DNA of 64,000 nucleotides from Pedobacter steynii (GTDB lineage: Bacteria > Bacteroidota > Bacteroidia > Sphingobacteriales > Sphingobacteriaceae), in NCBI RefSeq assembly GCF_900103665.1, contig NZ_FNGY01000002.1, positions 248,001-312,000 of the forward strand, given 5' to 3'. A program made the translations under genes and the position numbers. Each line of letters opens with the position of its first letter. Positions within the stretch are counted from its first letter, which is position 1. Shown in pieces: positions 60,801 to 64,000 of this stretch. The notes beneath the pieces are model-generated. The model saw only the letters and a list, made by a program, of their open reading frames with translations. It did no database searches and was not told where the DNA came from.

Positions 60801-61077
60801 AAGACTTACCGACGGTTTCAATAACAACAACAACCAGTTTTCTACCTGGTGGAAGCGTGACGGTAGTTTCCTGCGGTTAAAATCTGTTGAGATTGGTTAC
60901 AATTTACCAAAAAAAGCACTTAGCCGTTTTAGGCTCTCCAGCTTAAGATTGTACCTGAATGGTTCCAACCTCGCTGTGTTCAGCCCCTTTAAATTATGGG
61001 ATCCGGAAATGGGCTCGAAAGGTCTGGGATATCCTGTTCAGGCGGTATACAATATAGGTCTGAATGTTGGATTTTAA
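57886..61077 (+). CDS. SusC/RagA TonB-linked outer-membrane protein, no STN domain
   Basis: Importer of 1063 residues with a signal peptide (ending near SLNAQ). A carboxypeptidase-like domain (about 35-115, GVVIDSVDRAPIPNASVTIKG) leads directly to the plug (about 118-240, EVAIVAYGTQKKSSMVASI and LILIDGMESTG) and the barrel, ending NIGLNVGF. There is no STN domain, so it is not controlled through FecR, in contrast to loci 1 and 2; the GntR gene upstream is the likely control. SusD follows by 15 bases. Confidence 0.95.
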   Translation: MKYNFTRFFSMYSCWLLLLVCIGTATSLNAQTAGQRLTGVVIDSVDRAPIPNASVTIKGTKQGTQTDNMGRFILDVSGEGATLIFSYVSYKPRELYVQKGKPVTVRMVSAQDRLEEVAIVAYGTQKKSSMVASITTIDPKELKGPTSNLTTMLAGRIAGMVAYQRSGEPGMDNASFFIRGVGSFGAGKKDPLILIDGMESTGTDLARLQPDDIAGFSVLKDAAASSLYGARGANGVVLVTTKQGEIGAARFNVRFENSLSSNTRNFKFADNITYMNLANEAVLTRDPKKSLPYLPNKIDHTAAGDNPLLYPNNNWIEQLIKDYTNNQRFNMNVSGGGNTARYYVAGTYNVDNGILRTDKKNNLDNNIKIKNYAVRSNVNLKLTPTTEAIVRTSAQFDDYTGPIGGRDEWGNLINGGAAVFQTALWSNPVMFPAVYPAEYSPFSKHPLFGNAFIGDSQNMYINPYARMVSGYQQYNTSTVNVQLELKQDLKAITEGLSTRLMAYTQRYSYFDVARSFNPFYYNLSVIPGSTERILSPLNPLGGTEFLSYNQGNRNQNTTTYGELAVNYSRTFKEKHAVTGMLIGILRNYLTANGGDLQASLPSRNLGVSGRLTYAYDNRYLFEGNFGYNGSERFAPNHRFGFFPSAGVGWNVSEENFFEPLKSVITRLKLRGTYGLVGNDQIGRSEDRFFYLSNVDPNSNGRGYTWGDKWDFYRPGYYISRYENYDITWEKATTTDLGFDLNFKNGFSMVFDYYKSIRSNILMGRSNIPSTMGFNTTVQANVGKAKNEGFDLALDYSKTFGSNWWIQARGNFTYARNEVMVNEEPDYPEDLKHLSRLGFPFEQKYGLIAERLFVDDIEARNSPTQNFGGLIPTMGGDIKYRDINGDGQITDKDKVPIGLSTDPEIIYGFGFSLGFKGFDVSTFFQGSARSSFFIDPGNITPFALNGSFQNGLLKAIADDHWSEDNRNLHALWPRLTDGFNNNNNQFSTWWKRDGSFLRLKSVEIGYNLPKKALSRFRLSSLRLYLNGSNLAVFSPFKLWDPEMGSKGLGYPVQAVYNIGLNVGF

Positions 61078-61092
61078 TTAACGATAAGAATC

Positions 61093-62988
61093 ATGAAAAC
61101 GAAAATATATATCATACCGGTTTTAGTGCTTTTATTTAGCCTGAATGCCTGTAAAAAAAGCTTCCTTGATGTTGTGCCAGACAATGTGCCGACCTTAGAC
61201 AATGCTTTTACCATGCGCAATGAAGCCATCAAATACCTGGCTACCTGTTATTCTTACCTGCCAAACGATGGAGAGCCCACACAAAATATAGCCTATATGG
61301 GCGGAGATGAATTCTGGCTGGATTTCCCATCGAGAAGTATCAATGCCACAAACTGGGCGATGGCCAGGGGAAACCAGAGTGTGGTGAATCCTTTGGCAAA
61401 TTATTGGGATGGAGGAATGTTTAATGCCATTCGCGATTGCAATATTTTCCTGGAAAATGTACGTGACCTGACTAAAGTACGGGACATGAGTATCGATGAA
61501 CGCAACCGCTGGCTTGGAGAAGTTGAATTTCTGAAAGCCTATTATCATTTTTTACTTTTCAGACATTACGGACCAGTACCTGTGATTGATGTAAACCTTC
61601 CGGTGAATGCGCCGATTGAACAAACTAAAGTTAAACGCCAGCCAGTTGATTCTGTAGTCAGCTATATCGTGAAATTGCTGGATCAGGCCGCTGCAAAATT
61701 ACCCAATAACGTGATGATTCCGGCTACAGACCTGGGGCACATTACCAAGCCAATTGCCTTAAGTATTAAAGCAAAGGTATTGCTGTATGCAGCGAGTCCG
61801 CTGTTCAACGGAAATAAAGACTATGTTAATTTTAAGAATCCCGATGGTCAGCTGCTGTTTAATCAAACGGTAAGTACTGATAAATGGAAGAAGGCGGCTA
61901 ATGCGGCTAAAGAAGCCATCTTATCGGCCGAAACCGCAGGAATTAAGTTGTATACTTTTCCGGGTACTACTTTTCCGCTTTCCAGCACTACCATGAGGGA
62001 AATGAGCATTAGAAATGCGGTGACAGAGAAATGGAATACGGAAATCATTTGGGGAAACCCCAATTCGAGGACATGGCAGTTGCAATATTCTTCGATGGCC
62101 CATATTGATCCGTCGTTCTCCGGTAACAACAGTGTACATGGAACTTTGGCTCCGCCAATGAAAATTGTGGAGCAGTTTTATACCAAAAATGGTGTGCCAA
62201 TTGATGAAGACAAAACACTGGATTTCTCTAACAAAGCACAATTGCGTACCGGAACAAATAGCGAGCGCTATTATATCGTTGAAAATTACCAAACCGCAAG
62301 GATAAATTTCGACAGAGAACCGAGGTTTTATGCAGATCTGGGCTTTGATGGCGGCAAGTGGTATATGGAAAGCAACAGGAGTGATGACAATGCTTTTTCT
62401 GCTCAACTTAAACTGGGACAGTATGGCAGCGGTTTATCGATTACAGTAACCACTTACTATCCTAAAAAACTGGTGAACTGGAAATTTGCTTTTAAAGAAG
62501 GGAACAGCAATCACATCGAAGAATATCCTTTTCCAATGATCCGTCTTGCTGATCTTTATTTAATGTATGCAGAAGCGCTAAATGAAGCCGATGGACCTTC
62601 GCCGGAAGTATATACCTACCTGGACAAAATCAGGGAACGTGCCGGATTGGAAGGTGTCCTGGATTCATGGAACAAATATTCAGTTAATCCGGGTAAACCG
62701 GGCACTCAGCTGGGCTTACAGTCTATCATCCGCAGGGAACGCAATATTGAAATGTCGTTTGAAGGCAGCAGGTTCTGGGATCTCCGCCGCTGGAAACTGG
62801 CCGCACAGGAGCTGAATAAAAATATTACAGGCTGGGACAGGGATCAGGATAAAGACCATCCGGAGCTGTTTTACAGGCTAACTAATATTTATACCCAGCG
62901 GTTTATCGCGCCAAGAGACTATTTATGGCCGATCAGAGAGAACAATTTACTGGTCAACCCAAACCTGGTTCAAAATCCCGGATGGTAA
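61093..62988 (+). CDS. SusD/RagB surface lipoprotein (third locus)
   Basis: Lipoprotein of 631 residues with lipobox FSLNAC (Cys at about 20). SusD core motifs: GEVEFLKAYYHFLLFRHYGPVPVID, ALSIKAKVLLYAASPLFNG, PMIRLADLYLMYAEALNEADGPS and RRERNIEMSFEGSRFWDLRRWKLA, with a C-terminal DYLWPIRENNLLVNPNLVQNPGW. It is long for the family, as usual for glycan-binding members with an extra insert. The DUF4959-type lipoprotein follows by 33 bases. Confidence 0.95.
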   Translation: MKTKIYIIPVLVLLFSLNACKKSFLDVVPDNVPTLDNAFTMRNEAIKYLATCYSYLPNDGEPTQNIAYMGGDEFWLDFPSRSINATNWAMARGNQSVVNPLANYWDGGMFNAIRDCNIFLENVRDLTKVRDMSIDERNRWLGEVEFLKAYYHFLLFRHYGPVPVIDVNLPVNAPIEQTKVKRQPVDSVVSYIVKLLDQAAAKLPNNVMIPATDLGHITKPIALSIKAKVLLYAASPLFNGNKDYVNFKNPDGQLLFNQTVSTDKWKKAANAAKEAILSAETAGIKLYTFPGTTFPLSSTTMREMSIRNAVTEKWNTEIIWGNPNSRTWQLQYSSMAHIDPSFSGNNSVHGTLAPPMKIVEQFYTKNGVPIDEDKTLDFSNKAQLRTGTNSERYYIVENYQTARINFDREPRFYADLGFDGGKWYMESNRSDDNAFSAQLKLGQYGSGLSITVTTYYPKKLVNWKFAFKEGNSNHIEEYPFPMIRLADLYLMYAEALNEADGPSPEVYTYLDKIRERAGLEGVLDSWNKYSVNPGKPGTQLGLQSIIRRERNIEMSFEGSRFWDLRRWKLAAQELNKNITGWDRDQDKDHPELFYRLTNIYTQRFIAPRDYLWPIRENNLLVNPNLVQNPGW

Positions 62989-63021
62989 TTAAATTAGGAT
63001 ACACCTCAAATTGATTTTAAG

Positions 63022-64000
63022 ATGAAAAGAAATAAATATATAACATTCGCTGTTTTGTATGTGCTGTTTGTGTTGAGCTCCTGCAACAAGGCAGAGATCA
63101 ACGGGATTTTGGAAGACAATAAGACCGCACCCGGGCAGGTGAGCAATGTGAGTGTCGTCAACCAGAATGGCCAGGCGAAAATCAGCTATAACCTGCCGGA
63201 CAATAAAGACCTGCTTTATATCAAAGCGGTATACAGCATCGCCAATGGACAACAACGGGAAGTCCTGGCTTCAGGATACACGAATAATATGATTGTAGAT
63301 GGATTTGCAGATACCAATCCTCATGAGATCAAATTATATGCAGTAAACAAAAGTGAAAAGGCTTCAGAGCCGGTTTCTGTTACGGTGAAGCCTTTGATTG
63401 CGCCGTTTAGATTGATCTTTAATGAGCTAAAGGCCAGTGCAACATTTGGCGGGGTTAGGGTAAACACGATTAATAAGTTCAAGGCAACCGTAGCCATCGT
63501 TCCCTTATTGGATTCTTTAGGTAACGGAGATTGGGCCAATCTGGAAAATGTTTATACGCAGGATTCTGTCATCAGTGCGAGCATCAGAGGCCTGAAACCA
63601 AAACGGGGAAAATTCGCTTTTTATGTGCGCGACAGGTGGCTGAACCGTTCTGATACCTTAGTGATTGACCTGACCCCATTGGAAGAGAACCTGTTAAATA
63701 AAGATCTTTTTCAGGAAGTAAGGTTGCCAGGCGATGCCGAATACATGTACAATACGACTTTGAACCTGATCTGGGATAAAAGAACTGACAACGGGCAATG
63801 GCCTTGTATGTATACCCAGGAAAGTGCCGGCAGTCCGCAAACGGTTAGCTTTAGCATCGGTAAAGAAGCAAAGTTGAGCAGGATCGTGATCTATCCAAGA
63901 AGAGAAGCGGGTTATTATGACAAAGGAAACCTTAGGGATTTTGAAGTCTGGGGATCTAATAGTCCAAGTCAGGATGGAAGCTGGGCAAGCTGGACCAAAC
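63022..64000 (+). CDS. DUF4959/DUF5126/DUF5000-type surface lipoprotein, 3' truncated by window
   Basis: Partial gene; 326 codons are visible and the frame is open to the window edge. Lipobox VLSSC (Cys at about 21). After it comes a fibronectin-like domain (about 37-130, DUF4959-like, PGQVSNVSVVNQNGQAKISYNLP), then a second domain (about 130-220, DUF5126-like). The visible end (SAGSPQTVSFSIGKEAKLSRIVIYPRR, then YDKGNLRDFEVWGSNSP) is the start of a DUF5000 or F5/8-type carbohydrate-binding fold. Such proteins are auxiliary surface glycan-binding proteins encoded right after SusD in many polysaccharide-utilization loci. ATG 63022 lies 33 bases after SusD. Confidence 0.85.
   Translation, partial: MKRNKYITFAVLYVLFVLSSCNKAEINGILEDNKTAPGQVSNVSVVNQNGQAKISYNLPDNKDLLYIKAVYSIANGQQREVLASGYTNNMIVDGFADTNPHEIKLYAVNKSEKASEPVSVTVKPLIAPFRLIFNELKASATFGGVRVNTINKFKATVAIVPLLDSLGNGDWANLENVYTQDSVISASIRGLKPKRGKFAFYVRDRWLNRSDTLVIDLTPLEENLLNKDLFQEVRLPGDAEYMYNTTLNLIWDKRTDNGQWPCMYTQESAGSPQTVSFSIGKEAKLSRIVIYPRREAGYYDKGNLRDFEVWGSNSPSQDGSWASWTK

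Noticed and set aside
1..64000. CRISPR arrays, tRNA or rRNA genes, insertion sequences, prophage
   Set aside because: No regularly spaced repeats, cloverleaf-like clusters, transposase motifs or phage structural genes were seen on reading.

Overview
The window looks like a chromosomal segment of a Sphingobacteriaceae bacterium (Bacteroidota), most likely Pedobacter or a close relative. The support is three SusC/SusD pairs, FecR/ECF sigma pairs, DUF4369-TlpA thioredoxins, a GLPGLI-type protein, TAnnTTTG promoter boxes, AT-rich leaders and short A-rich ribosome binding regions. The genus is inferred from gene content only. No rRNA, tRNA, CRISPR array, transposase or phage gene was recognised.

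Left part (1-8.6 kb): an OmpR-type response regulator, an outer-membrane beta-barrel protein paired with a GLPGLI-type protein, an AraC regulator with a terminator-like hairpin inside its coding sequence, a DoxX-like protein, a metallo-beta-lactamase-fold gene broken by an internal deletion, a TPR histidine kinase and a small antisense-oriented gene. Locus 1 (8.9-19.3 kb) is a cell-surface-signalling unit: ECF sigma, FecR anti-sigma, STN-type SusC, SusD, then three TlpA-like periplasmic thioredoxins. Locus 2 (28.5-38.5 kb) repeats this order: sigma, FecR, SusC, SusD, a thioredoxin-fold protein, a DUF4369-TlpA protein and an SRPBCC protein. Both carry a stem-loop between fecR and susC. The reading is that ligand binding at SusC is passed through its STN domain to FecR and the sigma factor, which raises expression of the importer and its redox partners.

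Between the loci (19.3-28.4 kb) lie single genes: an NAD(P)-binding epimerase-like protein, a DUF2461 protein, a Nudix hydrolase facing a 3' relic of an ABC permease, a phytase-like esterase, a protein with UBA/TS-N-like repeats, a Crp/Fnr regulator followed by a perfect CRP-type palindrome in front of a DJ-1/PfpI gene, and an ANT(6)-like nucleotidyltransferase. After locus 2 (38.5-50.7 kb) come an OmpW-like protein and divergent AraC regulator, a phosphoesterase, isopentenyl-diphosphate isomerase, a glycosidase-like protein (clan GH-D type), a decayed small Cys-rich gene, TerB-like and Usp proteins, and the two-gene NHEJ unit ligD-ku.

The right part (50.7-64 kb) holds a LytS/LytTR two-component pair diverging from a porin and two tandem dicarboxylate/amino-acid:cation symporters, suggesting a sensed carboxylate uptake module. 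Next is a GntR regulator and a third SusC/SusD pair without an STN domain, followed by a DUF4959/DUF5000-type surface lipoprotein cut by the window edge. This is the start of a polysaccharide-utilization-type locus. A TAGTG pentanucleotide repeat sits in its upstream region.
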